From Bacteroidaceae bacterium (GTDB lineage Bacteria; Bacteroidota; Bacteroidia; Bacteroidales; Bacteroidaceae), in the NCBI GenBank assembly GCA_024398595.1, contig JAKSIX010000024.1, positions 1 through 35,241 of the forward strand: a stretch of DNA of 35,241 nt, read 5' to 3'. The notes beneath the pieces were generated by a model. That model had not been told where the DNA came from. It saw only the letters and a list, made by a program, of their open reading frames with translations, and made no database searches. Both the position numbers and the translations under genes were made by a program. Below are positions 24,189 through 34,623 of the stretch, piece by piece (position 1 is the first letter of the stretch; every line of letters begins with the position of its first letter).

Positions 24189-25544
24189 TTACTCCACTCC
24201 GCCACCAAGCGATACGTAAAGGTCTATCAACCCGTTACGTCCCTTGAAGATATTGGCTACCTCACCGAGTTGGGCATTCAGAAGAGCTTCCTGAGCGGTA
24301 AGAACCTCAATGTATGTGGCCTTGCCGTTACTCATAAGAGTCTGGGTTGCTGAATAGGCATCATCCAAAGCCACTATCTGCTGCCTGTAGATGGATTCCT
24401 TTTCCTTCACCAGTTCGCAGGAGCGAAGTGCCGCATTCACATCGTTACCGGCTGAGATTACAGTCTGTACGTATGCGTCCGCAGCCACCTGCTGCTGAAG
24501 CTTGCTGACTTTCAGATTGGCTCTGAGCTTTCCCTGATTGAATATAGGCTGCGCCAGCGATGCAATTGCATTATACACCATATCAGCAGGATTGGAGATA
24601 GGCGCACCATTGGTACCCCAACCGACTAGTCCGGACAGTGTCAGTGACGGCAACATAGCCGAACGCGCTTGATTGGTCACATAATATGCAGCCTCCAGAT
24701 TACGGCCTGCGGCACGGACATCCGGGCGTTTCTCAAGCATCGTGGCAGGAATATCCACCGATACCGACTGCGGCATCCGGTAAGCATCCCACGCACTGCG
24801 CTCTATATGCTGGGGAGTCTGTCTCAGAATCAGGCATATCGCCGCCTCCGCATCCTTAATCATATTGGCAATCTCCAGTTTCTGAAGCGTCACATTATAC
24901 AGCGAAGCCTTCATCTGATTGACAGATGTGGAATATGCGCGTCCGTTCTCCATCAATGCTATCTGAGTATCCAGAACCTTGCCCCATATACCCTCAGTGG
25001 TCGTGACAATCTCCATTTCCCTGTCCAAGAGCTGCAGCTGATAATACGCTCTCGCTGCCATAGCCACAATACTTGAACGGGCGGCCAACATATTGTCCTG
25101 AGCCTTCTGTGCATTCGCCTGAGCCTCGCGCTTGCGGTTTGTGATACTCCCGAATCCATCCACACCCCAACTGCCGGAAACAGGCACAGTATATCCCTGA
25201 TCCGGTGTAATATAGATAGACGGATTCAGCGATATTACCGGAAGGTAGCCCAATTTCGCCGACTTCAGCATAACCTCTGCCTGCTCTGCGACACTCTCGG
25301 CAGCCGCAAGCGTGGTATTGCGCGACAGAGCCGAATCAATCACAGCCTGAAGACAGGGGTCCGTGAAAAGTTCCCTCCAGGACAAATCTCCATACGACCT
25401 GCCCCCGGCAGTCTGGACTGCCAGCTCACTATCGCCATAGAGATTATCCGGAATCTCCGTTGTATCAGTGTATTTCCTGAATATTCCGCAACCTGTCAAT
25501 GAAAATATGACAGCCGTCATTAAGACTATATATAACTTTTTCAT
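24189..25544 (-). CDS. Outer-membrane factor of an RND efflux system (TolC/OprM/NodT family)
   Basis: A 451-residue lipoprotein channel with signal peptide and candidate lipidated Cys19 (FSLTGC). Two outer-membrane efflux repeats can be followed. The first has LQAVIDSALSRNTTLAAAES and GSWGVDGFGSITNRKREAQA; the second has LEKRPDVRAAGRNLEAAYY and later VNAALRSCELVKEKESIYRQ. The phrase RPDVRAA(G/E)xxLxAA is diagnostic for the NodT subgroup. It forms the exit duct through the outer membrane for the pump encoded directly upstream, whose stop overlaps its ATG by four bases (ATGA). It is the last gene of the operon. Confidence 0.95.
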   Translation of the reverse strand: MKKLYIVLMTAVIFSLTGCGIFRKYTDTTEIPDNLYGDSELAVQTAGGRSYGDLSWRELFTDPCLQAVIDSALSRNTTLAAAESVAEQAEVMLKSAKLGYLPVISLNPSIYITPDQGYTVPVSGSWGVDGFGSITNRKREAQANAQKAQDNMLAARSSIVAMAARAYYQLQLLDREMEIVTTTEGIWGKVLDTQIALMENGRAYSTSVNQMKASLYNVTLQKLEIANMIKDAEAAICLILRQTPQHIERSAWDAYRMPQSVSVDIPATMLEKRPDVRAAGRNLEAAYYVTNQARSAMLPSLTLSGLVGWGTNGAPISNPADMVYNAIASLAQPIFNQGKLRANLKVSKLQQQVAADAYVQTVISAGNDVNAALRSCELVKEKESIYRQQIVALDDAYSATQTLMSNGKATYIEVLTAQEALLNAQLGEVANIFKGRNGLIDLYVSLGGGVE

Positions 25545-28500
25545 ACAGCTTCCTCCTCAATTATTTCTGTACCTTGTATCTTATCGTGCAGTTTCTGGAA
25601 AATAATGTAGAACGTAGGAACCACGAACAGCAGGGCCACCGTTCCCACGGCCATACCGCCGGTCACACCGATAGCAAGCGATCTGTTTCCGTTGGCGCCG
25701 GCCCCGCCCTCGATGATAAGAGGAATCATACCGGCAATCATAGTAAGCACCGTCATCAGAATAGGTCTCAGACGGTCGTGGCAGGCTCCGATAGCAGCCT
25801 CGGTGATATCCACACCGTGCTTGTGCTTCTCCACAGCAAACTCGGTAATGAGAATTGCCGTCTTGGCCAGCAGACCGATAAGCATGATGACGCCGGTCTG
25901 CAGATAGATGTTGTTCTCCATCCCACACAGCTTCGAGAACAGGAACGAGCCCATCAGACCGAACGGAACTGACAGCAGCACGGCAAACGGGATAAACCAC
26001 GACTCATACAGACATCCCAGAATAAGATATATCAGGATAACGCATACCAGATATATCGCGCCCGTCATATTGTTCTCGGCATTCTCCGCAAGCTCACGCG
26101 ACATACCACCGTATTCATAGCCATATCCCTGAGGCAAATCCGTATATGAGACTTCCTTGATAGCCTTCAGCGCATCGCCGTTGGAATAACCGTCACCCGG
26201 CATAACCTGACAGGTAATGCTCTGATACAGATTGAAATGGTTGAGGCCCGAAGTTCCGACAATCTGCTTCAGCGTCACGAACTGTGAGATGGGTGTCATC
26301 TCTCCGTTCACACGTATGAATATATTGGTCAGTGATTCCGGATTCAGACGATACTCAGGTGCCGAACTTGCCATTACACGATATACCTTGCCATATTGGT
26401 TGTAGTTGCCTATGTATGCACCGCCGCAATATGAGCCCAATACTGAAAGCACCTCTTCCTGCGACACCCCTGACTTGTCACACTGCACGGCGTTCACATC
26501 GACAATATATTTGGGATAGCTCTCGGAGAAAGTCGATGTCGCCATCTTTATCTCAGGACGCTGCTGAAGTGCTATCAGGAATTTATCGACAACTTCCTTG
26601 AAGGCTGACAGTTCCCCACCCTGACGGTCCTCCATCACGAGTTCTATACTGTTCGAGTTACCGTAGCCGGGAATCTGAGGCATCTGGAAAGGTATTACTG
26701 TAGCCTCCTTTATGTCTTCGCAGGCATAATACAGACGGGCAATCACCATATCTATTATATGTTGGATACCTTTTCGCTCATCCCAATGTTTCAGACGTAC
26801 GATGAGTGTTCCAAAGTTTGTACCCGCACCCGAAATAAGGCCATATCCGCCAATCTTGCTATAAGACTCCACTTCCGGTATATCCCTCAGCTTCGCCTCC
26901 ACCTTATCCATAGTCAGCATTGTCTCGTGCAGAGTGGAGCCCGCCGGTGCCGATACATCAACCATAATGACTCCCTGATCCTCCTGAGGTACAAGTCCGG
27001 CCGGAAGAACCTTCATAAGATAAACCATAAGGGCAGCGGTTATTGCAAGCATTGTCCAAGCCAAAGCCGGACGCTTTATGAATTTGGGGACTGCCTTGCT
27101 GTACTTATTGAAAATCGCGTTGTACGAAGCCTGATACGCCTTTTTGGTATAATAGTTCAGATTCTTCCTGGTTCCGTCAGCCTCAGTCGCCGGCTTCATA
27201 AGGATTGCGCACAATGCGGGACAAAGCGTCATGGCGCACACGCAGGACAAACCGACAGACGATGCTATGGTAATACCGAACTGGGTGAAGAACGAGCCCG
27301 ATGTACCCGGCATGAACGTGACAGGTATGAACACCGCCATAAATACGAGAGTACAGCTGATAACAGCCACGGACACTTCGCTCATAGCATCCTTGGTAGC
27401 CTTATAGCCGCTCTTGTAACCGGTCTCAAGTTTGGCCATTACAGCCTCCACTACAACAATGGCATCATCCACGACTGTACCAATCGCAAGTACCAGCGCG
27501 AACAATGTCAGGATGTTCAGGGAGAAGCCGGCAAGTTTCACCACGGCGAAAGTACCGAGAAGCGACACGCAGATTGAAATTGACGGTATCAGAGTGGCCT
27601 TGAAATCCTGAAGGAAGAAATACACCACCAGAATAACAAGTATGATAGCGACTATCAGCGTCTCCACCACACTGTGAATGGCAGCGAACAGGAAGTCATC
27701 GGATGTTTCAAGAGTCTCAAACTCCAATCCTGGAGGCAGCTGACGCTCAATCTCCTCATACAGTTTGGAAATCTGGGCATTAATCGCAGTGGCATTTGCT
27801 CCGGCAGTCTGATTGATCATGAAAATCACGCCTGGCTTTCCGTCTATTGCCGATGTAAAGCTATAGCTCAGTGCTCCCAATTCGACATCAGCGACATCAC
27901 GCAGATACAGCGTATTCCCCGATACATCCGCCCTAAGGACAATATCCTCGAACTCCTTGATTGTCTTGAGACGGCCCTTATACTCCATTGTATATTGGTA
28001 GGTGTTTTCCGACAGCTCTCCAAGCGATCCTGTCGCAGCCACAAGATTCTGACGGCCTACGGCGGCAAACACATCGTTCGGCTCCAGATTGTAACGTGCC
28101 ATCACATCCGGCTTCATCCAGATACGCAGAGAATACGTGTTACCCAGATTCTGTACATTTCCGACACCCTGTATTCGCAGAAGGCGCGGCTTGACGTTGA
28201 TGTCAATGTAATTGGCAATGAAATCCTCGTCAAACTTGCCGTCGCGGCTTACAAGACCCGTTATCTGCAGTATACTGTTCTGACGCTTCCTGACCTGCAC
28301 ACCGACCTTTGTCACTTCGGCGGGCAAAAGCCCCATAGCACCCGACACACGGTTCTGCACGTTCACACAGTCCATATCAGGATCTGTGCCCTGCTTGAAA
28401 TAAATCGTAATGGCGGCATCACCATTCGATGATGCGCTGCTGGTTATATACGACATATTCTCCACACCATTGATGGCATCCTCCAACGGCATGATCACAG

Positions 28501-28684
28501 AACTCATCACAGTCGCGGCATCAGCTCCCGTATAGCTTGTCTCAACGAATATCGTCGGAGGAGCTATGTCAGGATATTGTTCAATAGCCAATGTCTTCAC
28601 CGATATATATCCGACAAAAGCAATCACAATGGCAATGGCACAGGCCATCACCTTGCGATCGACAAACATATTTCCTTTAGCCAT
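25541..28684 (-). CDS. RND multidrug efflux pump, HAE1 type (AcrB/MexB-like)
   Basis: A 1047-residue inner-membrane proton/drug antiporter of full length with twelve expected membrane helices and two large periplasmic loops. The proton-relay residues are intact: Asp406 and Asp407 in GTVVDDAIVVVEAV and Lys941 in LLAKTAILITEF, almost the same numbers as in E. coli AcrB. IEQYPDIAPPTIFVETSYTG and NVQNRVSGAMGLLPAEV near the N terminus are typical of HAE1 pumps for hydrophobic drugs, bile acids or detergents. It starts 11 bases after the adaptor gene and overlaps the outer-membrane factor gene by four bases, so all three parts are made from one transcript. No regulator lies adjacent. Confidence 0.96.
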   Translation of the reverse strand: MAKGNMFVDRKVMACAIAIVIAFVGYISVKTLAIEQYPDIAPPTIFVETSYTGADAATVMSSVIMPLEDAINGVENMSYITSSASSNGDAAITIYFKQGTDPDMDCVNVQNRVSGAMGLLPAEVTKVGVQVRKRQNSILQITGLVSRDGKFDEDFIANYIDINVKPRLLRIQGVGNVQNLGNTYSLRIWMKPDVMARYNLEPNDVFAAVGRQNLVAATGSLGELSENTYQYTMEYKGRLKTIKEFEDIVLRADVSGNTLYLRDVADVELGALSYSFTSAIDGKPGVIFMINQTAGANATAINAQISKLYEEIERQLPPGLEFETLETSDDFLFAAIHSVVETLIVAIILVILVVYFFLQDFKATLIPSISICVSLLGTFAVVKLAGFSLNILTLFALVLAIGTVVDDAIVVVEAVMAKLETGYKSGYKATKDAMSEVSVAVISCTLVFMAVFIPVTFMPGTSGSFFTQFGITIASSVGLSCVCAMTLCPALCAILMKPATEADGTRKNLNYYTKKAYQASYNAIFNKYSKAVPKFIKRPALAWTMLAITAALMVYLMKVLPAGLVPQEDQGVIMVDVSAPAGSTLHETMLTMDKVEAKLRDIPEVESYSKIGGYGLISGAGTNFGTLIVRLKHWDERKGIQHIIDMVIARLYYACEDIKEATVIPFQMPQIPGYGNSNSIELVMEDRQGGELSAFKEVVDKFLIALQQRPEIKMATSTFSESYPKYIVDVNAVQCDKSGVSQEEVLSVLGSYCGGAYIGNYNQYGKVYRVMASSAPEYRLNPESLTNIFIRVNGEMTPISQFVTLKQIVGTSGLNHFNLYQSITCQVMPGDGYSNGDALKAIKEVSYTDLPQGYGYEYGGMSRELAENAENNMTGAIYLVCVILIYLILGCLYESWFIPFAVLLSVPFGLMGSFLFSKLCGMENNIYLQTGVIMLIGLLAKTAILITEFAVEKHKHGVDITEAAIGACHDRLRPILMTVLTMIAGMIPLIIEGGAGANGNRSLAIGVTGGMAVGTVALLFVVPTFYIIFQKLHDKIQGTEIIEEEAV

Positions 28685-28695
28685 AGACGTATCCT

Positions 28696-29799
28696 TTATT
28701 TATCTGATTCCTCAGGGAATATCACCTGCTGTCCGTCATATACATTGTTGGCACCGGTCGTCACAATGACATCACCGGCCTCAACACCGCTCAGCAGCGC
28801 GGCAACCTTGCCGTTCTCCACGATATCAACCATCACGCTTTCGGCCTTGTTATCCCTTACCCTATATACCATAGTCTTGTCCTGAATACGTACCACAGCA
28901 TTCAGAGGAACAATTATCACGCCTTCATACGGAAACATCATCTGGATTGTACCCTGCATTCCAGAATACAGTTTTCCGTCCGGATTAGGGAACACACTCC
29001 TGCATACCACAGAGCCTGTATATTGGTCAATGGCACCGGAAATACTCTCCACGTGGCCATTGTGCTCATATACCGAGCCATCCTTAAGAACAAGAGACAC
29101 AGGCGGCAACAGTTTCAGTGCACTTTCCAGATCACTGCCTCTGTTATTGAGTATTTCATGAATTTCATTCTCGGTTATTGAACTCTGGGCTATCATCTCT
29201 GTCGTACCGGATATGGTGGTCAGCACGGTAGCCGGAGACACCTGATCGCCCGGGTTGTTCGGCAGACGTCCCACCAGTCCGTCAACCGGCGATATAACGG
29301 TACAATACTCCAGAGTCACCTCAGCGTCTGCCACCGCAGCCTCTGCCTGTGCTACAGCGGCTTTCGCACGCTCATAATCGTTCTTGGAGGCATTGAGCAG
29401 ATAACTGCTGATAATCTGTTTGTCATACAGATTCTGATTGCTCTCATATTCCAACTGCGCAGTGCTGAGCTGAGCCTCGGCAGCCATCAGATTGGCCTGC
29501 ATCGTAGCCAGTGCCAACTTGGCCTGACGCTGGTCTATGACGAACAGCATCTGACCTTTCTTCACGCGCTGTCCTTCCTGTACGCACTTCTGCATAAGCT
29601 GACCGCTGGTCTGCGGCGTAATGGTGACATCGTTCTTTCCGACAATAGTCGCGCTCCAGCTGGAAGGCACCTCCACATTCTGTCTGGTCAGAGTCATAGT
29701 CTCAAAAGAGGTGTGCTGCTCCTGCGGGAGATCAAAACACGAGACCACAGCAGCCATAGCCACTGTAGCGGCAAGCAGATCAAATCTGTTTCTTCTCAT
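28696..29799 (-). CDS. RND efflux periplasmic adaptor (AcrA/MexA-like lipoprotein)
   Basis: A 367-residue adaptor with a lipoprotein signal ending at Cys21 (MAAVVSC). The barrel-sandwich halves are VTITPQTSGQLMQKCVQEGQ with RVKKGQMLFVIDQRQ, and the returning VISPVDGLVGRLPNNPGDQV; an alpha-hairpin lies between (ANLMAAEAQLSTAQLEYESN). Beta-barrel and membrane-proximal domains follow, ending in GAIDQYTGSVVCRSVFPNP and VEAGDVIVTTGANNVYDGQQ. The frame is open to 29835, but ATG 29799 (MRRNRFDLL) is preferred: the promoter -7 box at 29833-29840 overlaps the upstream ATG, and the lipoprotein signal has a proper length only from 29799. First gene of the tripartite efflux operon. Confidence 0.94.
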   Translation of the reverse strand: MRRNRFDLLAATVAMAAVVSCFDLPQEQHTSFETMTLTRQNVEVPSSWSATIVGKNDVTITPQTSGQLMQKCVQEGQRVKKGQMLFVIDQRQAKLALATMQANLMAAEAQLSTAQLEYESNQNLYDKQIISSYLLNASKNDYERAKAAVAQAEAAVADAEVTLEYCTVISPVDGLVGRLPNNPGDQVSPATVLTTISGTTEMIAQSSITENEIHEILNNRGSDLESALKLLPPVSLVLKDGSVYEHNGHVESISGAIDQYTGSVVCRSVFPNPDGKLYSGMQGTIQMMFPYEGVIIVPLNAVVRIQDKTMVYRVRDNKAESVMVDIVENGKVAALLSGVEAGDVIVTTGANNVYDGQQVIFPEESDK

Positions 29800-29832
29800 A
29801 ATTTCCGTATTTATAAACCTTTCTAATTCAAT

Positions 29833-29869
29833 CAAATATACACTTCACCCTAATTTATCCGCAAAAGTA
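29833..29869 (-). promoter_or_regulatory. Promoter region of the RND efflux operon (two candidate -7 boxes)
   Basis: On the minus strand TTTTG (29862-29866) is 21 bases from TATATTTG (29833-29840). An overlapping second box, TACTTTTG, lies at 29862-29869. The first arrangement gives a leader of about 30 bases before ATG 29799. Confidence 0.6.
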
Positions 29870-29887
29870 TAAAAATAACGGGCAATA

Positions 29888-29920
29888 GAAAAAAAAGAAC
29901 CCATGCAATGCACAGGTTCC
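29888..29920 (-). terminator. Terminator of the greA-HIT unit
   Basis: On the minus strand GAACCTGTGC pairs with GCATGGGTTC around an ATT loop (29897-29919, including T.G and G.T pairs), followed by eight T (29889-29896). It lies 20 bases after the HIT gene stop. Confidence 0.85.
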
Positions 29921-29939
29921 CTATATGAATTTCCTATTT

Positions 29940-30329
29940 TTACAGATTCTTCCTGACAGACTCCGCTATTTCCAGAAATTCCTGTTCTGTGAGTTTCAGC
30001 TTGGGATTGCTGAACAGCATATCCTTCTCGGACTGCATGGGAATCAGATGAATGTGTGCGTGGGGCACTTCCATTCCAAGTACAGCCTGTCCTACACGCT
30101 GACAGGGTATCGCTTTTTTCTGAGCTATGGCGATACGCTTCGCAAAAAGCTGCAGGTCTGCCAGCTCACTATCCGGAAGGTCGAACAGATAATCAACCTC
30201 CCGTTTCGGTATTACCAGCACATGTCCGCGCACCATAGGATTGATGTCCAGAAATGCGAAACAGTTCTCAGTCTCCGCTATCTTATAGCAGGGAATATCA
30301 CCTTTTATTATTTTGCTGAAGATGGTCAT
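29940..30329 (-). CDS. HIT family protein (Hint-like nucleotide hydrolase)
   Basis: A 129-residue histidine-triad protein. The triad HAHIHLIP places the catalytic histidines at 90, 92 and 94. It starts MTIFSKIIKGDIPCYKIAE, the standard N terminus of bacterial Hint-like proteins, and has FLDINPMVRGHVLVIPKRE. Such enzymes hydrolyse purine nucleoside phosphoramidates and aminoacyl-adenylates. The ATG overlaps the TGA of greA by four bases, so the two are translated together. A terminator follows. A link to translation or transcription quality control is suggested by the greA partner but is inference. Confidence 0.95.
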   Translation of the reverse strand: MTIFSKIIKGDIPCYKIAETENCFAFLDINPMVRGHVLVIPKREVDYLFDLPDSELADLQLFAKRIAIAQKKAIPCQRVGQAVLGMEVPHAHIHLIPMQSEKDMLFSNPKLKLTEQEFLEIAESVRKNL

Positions 30330-30790
30330 AATGATATATCAAGAATCTGGAATGTGATTTTTCCGCTTGGAACCACAATCTCCGCTGTCTCACCGGTCTT
30401 CTTGCCCAACAAGCCCTTTGCAATAGGTGTATTGCACGATATCTTGCCGGCCTTAAGGTCAGCCTCGCTCTCCGGCACTATGGTATAGACCATTTCCGCA
30501 CCGTTCTTGGTATTCTTGAGTTTGACCTTGGTTAGAATCTGGACAGCAGATGTATCAATCTTCGAAGAATCAATCAGCTTTGCATCACCGATCTGAGCCT
30601 TCAACTGGGCGATTTTAGCCTCCAGCATTCCCTGAGCCTCCTTCGCCGCATCGTACTCCGCATTCTCTGAGAGATCGCCCTTGTCACGGGCCTCAGCAAT
30701 CTGCTGGATTATCTCCGGCCTGCGCACATTCTCAAGATACTGCAACTCCGCTACAAGCTTCTTGTAGCCCTCTTCCGACATGTATGCCAT
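30326..30790 (-). CDS. greA: Transcription elongation factor GreA
   Basis: A 154-residue protein that enters the secondary channel of RNA polymerase and stimulates cleavage of backtracked transcripts. The N-terminal coiled coil is recognisable as YMSEEGYKKLVAELQYLENV, RPEIIQQIAEARDKGDLSEN and AEYDAAKEAQGMLEAKIAQL, with the acidic tip in the DLSENAEYD region. The C-terminal FKBP-like domain ends in SPIAKGLLGKK-type sequence (here NTPIAKGLLGKKTGETAEIV) and VPSGKITFQILDI. Start taken at 30790 (MAYMSEEGY); an ATG three codons on is possible. It is separated from the upstream lipoprotein gene by a strong terminator, so it should have its own promoter, which I could not place with confidence. Confidence 0.96.
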   Translation of the reverse strand: MAYMSEEGYKKLVAELQYLENVRRPEIIQQIAEARDKGDLSENAEYDAAKEAQGMLEAKIAQLKAQIGDAKLIDSSKIDTSAVQILTKVKLKNTKNGAEMVYTIVPESEADLKAGKISCNTPIAKGLLGKKTGETAEIVVPSGKITFQILDISL

Positions 30791-30823
30791 AATCTATACT
30801 ATTTTGTTTATATTTTAATAACG

Positions 30824-30859
30824 GAAAAAAATGATTCCAACATTGCTGCGATGCTGGAA
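30824..30859 (-). terminator. Terminator of the pnp-lipoprotein unit
   Basis: On the minus strand TTCCAGCAT (30859-30851) pairs with ATGTTGGAA (30843-30835) over nine positions with one G.T pair and a 7-base loop. TCATTTTTTT follows. Confidence 0.85.
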
Positions 30860-30949
30860 CCCATTTCCGTAATAGACAATGCAAAGATAATGATTTAAGC
30901 TATATGTGCAAATTTATAAGGCATAAACATTTGTCCCGCAAAAGAAATC

Positions 30950-32119
30950 CTACAGCAGATCCGCAATATGGGACTCCAGTTCCCTGTAATCCTGCATACG
31001 CTCCACAATCTCATTCTCCCGGCTAATCAGGAATGCTGTCGGCAATGTCTCTATCCTGTAAGAGCCTAAATAATCAGATTGCAGCGCAGCCTCGTCCCTC
31101 ACGCATATCCAGGGCAGATTGTCAGCCGATGTCGCCCAGAAATGCCCATCCCCGTCAAACGACACCTGAAATATCTCAAATCCCTGCTCCGCATACTTGT
31201 TGTACAGATCACGCAGGACAAGATTGTAACTTGCCGAATATTCTGCCTTGTACACAGTAAAGTCCAGCAGCACGACTTTCCCTGTCAGTTCCGTAAGTCT
31301 GTGAAGCACACCTTTTACGTCAGGAAGCTCTATTTCCAGCACACCCGCCTCGCGGATAATACTGTTCAGATATTCCGATGTCTGTTCCGACATAGCAGCG
31401 GTACCGGCAGTGGCTTTCATAGCTTTCAGCGCAACATTATGCAGGTGGGCCGTCCTGACAGCATCAGGATACTTCAAATCCATAACCGTCGCCACCGAAG
31501 CAAAGCATTTCGCGTCTTGACGCGACTCCTGCGGACGCAGCAGAGGCGTACCGTTTATGCGCATGAACAGCGCGTAGTAGGCGCATGGTTTGTCCGGGCA
31601 ACTGAAAATGTAGCTGTTGCATATATCGGACTTGAATATGTCAACCTTTTCGTTCACGCGTTGGGCCAGAATACCAGTCTCCGGGCCCGACTTCGCCACC
31701 ATATCGTTAATCTCATTCTGGAGCTTCATCTGCGCAAGTACCAGATTCTTCAGAACGGCACAATTCTCCGATCCCGTAACCTCATAGCCGGTTCCCATTG
31801 ACATTTTGGAAGCCTTCACGCTTATTGTCTCAGTCGAATCGGCCGACAGATTTATCACCTGATTGTCTATACGCAGGCGATAGAACTCATAGCTTTCCGG
31901 GCGTGGCTGCCTGAAAGAGAAAATGCCCGTTGAATCCAAACGTACCGAATCCACGGTCTGAATGGCATTGATACCTAACCAATCCAAATACAGCGTGCAT
32001 CCATCTGCTTCGGCTATCTCCCCTTTCAAGGTAAAGCCGTCAGAATGATTTTGCTGACAGCCGTACGCCATCAGCAAAACCATTATATAGACCAAACTCC
32101 TGACGTTACGCATAATCAT
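30950..32119 (-). CDS. DUF4369/TlpA-like lipoprotein with a thioredoxin fold lacking CxxC
   Basis: A 389-residue envelope lipoprotein (candidate lipidated Cys21, MAYGC). The N-terminal part ([37 protein letters not shown]) looks like DUF4369. The C-terminal 140 residues look like a TlpA/AhpC thioredoxin fold: [20 protein letters not shown], a helix [37 protein letters not shown] with the cis-Pro. In place of WCxPC the protein has YKAEYS, so it has no redox disulfide and should not act as a reductase. Its ATG at 32119 overlaps the TGA of pnp by four bases; a second ATG at 32113 (MRNVRS) is possible. Role unknown; a binding or scaffold function is only a guess. Confidence 0.8.
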   Translation of the reverse strand: MIMRNVRSLVYIMVLLMAYGCQQNHSDGFTLKGEIAEADGCTLYLDWLGINAIQTVDSVRLDSTGIFSFRQPRPESYEFYRLRIDNQVINLSADSTETISVKASKMSMGTGYEVTGSENCAVLKNLVLAQMKLQNEINDMVAKSGPETGILAQRVNEKVDIFKSDICNSYIFSCPDKPCAYYALFMRINGTPLLRPQESRQDAKCFASVATVMDLKYPDAVRTAHLHNVALKAMKATAGTAAMSEQTSEYLNSIIREAGVLEIELPDVKGVLHRLTELTGKVVLLDFTVYKAEYSASYNLVLRDLYNKYAEQGFEIFQVSFDGDGHFWATSADNLPWICVRDEAALQSDYLGSYRIETLPTAFLISRENEIVERMQDYRELESHIADLL

Positions 32120-34398
32120 TCTTCAACAGGAGCTGTATTCCCATCCTGCTTCGGCTCGTCGTTTCTGCGATGGTCACGATGTCCGTTGCGGTCACCACGC
32201 TCACGACGCTCGCCACGGTCCGGACGCTCACCGCGAGGCTGGCGCTGACGCTCCTCGTAACCTTCCGGCTTCTCAGTGAGAGCACGTTTCGAGAGTTTGA
32301 ACTTGCCGGTCTTCTGGTCGATGTCAATCAGCTTGACCTGAATTCTGTCACCTTCCCTGATACCTGTCTCCTCTATTGTCTCATAACGTTTCCAGTCAAT
32401 CTCCGAAATATGGAGCAGACCGTCCTTGCCTGGCATGAACTCAACGAAGAGCCCGTATGGCATCACGCTGCGTACAGTTCCGTCATAGACCTCACCAACT
32501 TCCGGGATAGCCACAATGGCACGGATCTTGGACAGAGCCGCATCAATGCACTCCTTGTTCGTTCCGGCAATCTCAACCTTACCTACGCCGTCAATCTCAT
32601 CGATGCTTATCTTGGCACCGGTCTCCTCCTGCATACCCTGGATAATCTTTCCACCCGGACCTATCACAGCACCGATGAACTCCTTCGGAATGGTGATGGT
32701 CTCAATACGCGGAGCATGCGGCTTCAGATCGGCACGCGGCTCAGCTATGCAGTCGGTAATCTTGCCGAGAATATACTCACGACCTGCCTTAGCCTGAGCG
32801 AGAGCCTTCTCCAGAATATCGTATGACAGACCGTCGCACTTGATATCCATCTGTGTGGCAGTCAGACCGTTCTTGGTACCTGTGGTCTTGAAGTCCATAT
32901 CGCCGAGATGATCCTCGTCGCCGAGAATATCACTCAGGATTGCGAACTTGTCCTCGCCCGGGTTCTTGATAAGACCCATTGCAATACCTGACACAGGATT
33001 CTTGATCTTGACACCGGCATCCATCAGAGCCAATGTACCGGCACATACCGTAGCCATTGACGATGAGCCGTTCGACTCAAGGATATCGGATACCACGCGT
33101 ACGCAATATGGATAATCGGCAGGAATCTGACCCTTCAAGGCACGCCATGCCAAATGTCCGTGACCAATCTCACGACGGCCTGTGCTGCGCTGTGCCTTGG
33201 CCTCGCCTGTACAGAACGGCGGGAAGTTGTAATGCAGCAGGAAGCGCTCATCGTGCTGGTCCAGAACATCATCCACCATCTTCTCGTCATCCTTGGTACC
33301 AAGTGTGACGGAGCAGAGAGACTGGGTCTCACCGCGTGTGAAGATTGATGATCCGTGAGGACCGGGCAGATAGCCTACCTCGCACCAGATAGGACGGATG
33401 TCTGTGGTCTTGCGGCCATCCAGACGCTTGCCCTCATCCAGAATGCAGCGGCGCATAGCATCACGCTCCACATCCATATAGTAGCGGTCAATCAGAGCAT
33501 CCTTCTCGGCAAACTCATCATCGCCCATATCAGCGTGAGCCTCGTGATATGCAGCCTTGAACTCATCGCGCACTGCCTCGAAGTTAGCCTCACGTGAATG
33601 CTTGTCGGCATTGCCCTCGGCAGCCAGATTGTAGGACTTCTGATAGCAGCTGTCCTTGACGGCCTGACGGAGTTCCTCATCGTTGTTCTCGTGGCAGTAC
33701 TCACGCTTCACGGTCTTGCCCACAGCCTCTGTCAGCTCCATCTGAGCCTTGCAGTGCTTCTTGATCTCATCGTGAGCGGCCTTCATCGCACCGAGCAGAT
33801 CAGCCTCGCTGACCTCCTTCATCTCACCCTCCACCATCATTATGTTGTCGTAGGTAGCGGCAACCATCACATCCATATCAGCCTGCTCAAGCTGCTGGAA
33901 TGTCGGGTCAATGACATACTCGCCGTTGATACGTGCCACGCGCACCTCGCTGATCGGACCCTGGAACGGGATGTCCGATACCGCAAGAGCCGCAGATGCT
34001 GCAAGTCCTGCAAGTGCGTCAGGCATCTGTTCGCCGTCGGCCGAGAAAAGTATGATGTTTACAAAAACCTCTGCATGATAATTGTCAGGGAACAGAGGAC
34101 GGAGCGCACGATCCACCAGACGGCAGGTCAGGATCTCGTAGTCCGACGGTTTGCCCTCACGCTTTGTGAAACCGCCCGGATAACGTCCGATTGATGCATA
34201 CTTCTCTCTGTACTCTACCTGTAAAGGCATAAAATCTGTTCCGGGAACAGCATCCTTGGCGGCACATACAGTGGCCAGAAGCATAGTTTTGCCACAGGTC
34301 AGCATAACAGCTCCATCGGCTTGTTTGGCCAGTTTCCCGGTCTCCAGCTTCACAACTCTTCCGTCAGGGAGCTGGATTTCTTTTGTTACAATGTTCAT
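32116..34398 (-). CDS. pnp: Polyribonucleotide nucleotidyltransferase (PNPase)
   Basis: A 760-residue 3'-5' phosphorolytic exoribonuclease. Two RNase PH domains are present, the first beginning [20 protein letters not shown] and the second around [18 protein letters not shown] with the metal-site [12 protein letters not shown]. An all-alpha segment lies between them. A KH domain ([20 protein letters not shown]) and an S1 domain ([20 protein letters not shown]) follow. The tail of about 55 residues is rich in R, G, E and D ([20 protein letters not shown]); such RG-rich tails are common in Bacteroidetes RNA-binding proteins. A candidate -7 box TAATTTCG lies at 34429-34436 on the minus strand. 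Its stop overlaps the lipoprotein gene downstream by four bases. Confidence 0.97.
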   Translation of the reverse strand: MNIVTKEIQLPDGRVVKLETGKLAKQADGAVMLTCGKTMLLATVCAAKDAVPGTDFMPLQVEYREKYASIGRYPGGFTKREGKPSDYEILTCRLVDRALRPLFPDNYHAEVFVNIILFSADGEQMPDALAGLAASAALAVSDIPFQGPISEVRVARINGEYVIDPTFQQLEQADMDVMVAATYDNIMMVEGEMKEVSEADLLGAMKAAHDEIKKHCKAQMELTEAVGKTVKREYCHENNDEELRQAVKDSCYQKSYNLAAEGNADKHSREANFEAVRDEFKAAYHEAHADMGDDEFAEKDALIDRYYMDVERDAMRRCILDEGKRLDGRKTTDIRPIWCEVGYLPGPHGSSIFTRGETQSLCSVTLGTKDDEKMVDDVLDQHDERFLLHYNFPPFCTGEAKAQRSTGRREIGHGHLAWRALKGQIPADYPYCVRVVSDILESNGSSSMATVCAGTLALMDAGVKIKNPVSGIAMGLIKNPGEDKFAILSDILGDEDHLGDMDFKTTGTKNGLTATQMDIKCDGLSYDILEKALAQAKAGREYILGKITDCIAEPRADLKPHAPRIETITIPKEFIGAVIGPGGKIIQGMQEETGAKISIDEIDGVGKVEIAGTNKECIDAALSKIRAIVAIPEVGEVYDGTVRSVMPYGLFVEFMPGKDGLLHISEIDWKRYETIEETGIREGDRIQVKLIDIDQKTGKFKLSKRALTEKPEGYEERQRQPRGERPDRGERRERGDRNGHRDHRRNDEPKQDGNTAPVEE

Positions 34399-34615
34399 CT
34401 TTTAAAAATTAATATAACGCATTTGTCGCGAAATTACTGATTTTTATTCAATCCACGCCAATTTCATCGAAAAAGGTAAATCCCCGTCCCCCTTTTTTGA
34501 ATTGCCAGGGAAAACCGGTAACGTTTTTTTCTACATTTGTATCGTAAAATACGGCTCACCTGCAAAGTTCCGTGGATTAGCACCCTCTGATTATAGGCAT
34601 TTCAGAGAAAAAAAG

Positions 34616-34623
34616 TACCTTTG
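34616..34623 (+). promoter_or_regulatory. -7 element of the small-protein/fimbrillin-like unit
   Basis: TACCTTTG is a perfect -7 match. No TTTG is found 19-22 bases upstream, so a regulator or alternative sigma contact may be needed. If used, the leader before ATG 34837 is about 210 bases. Confidence 0.5.
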
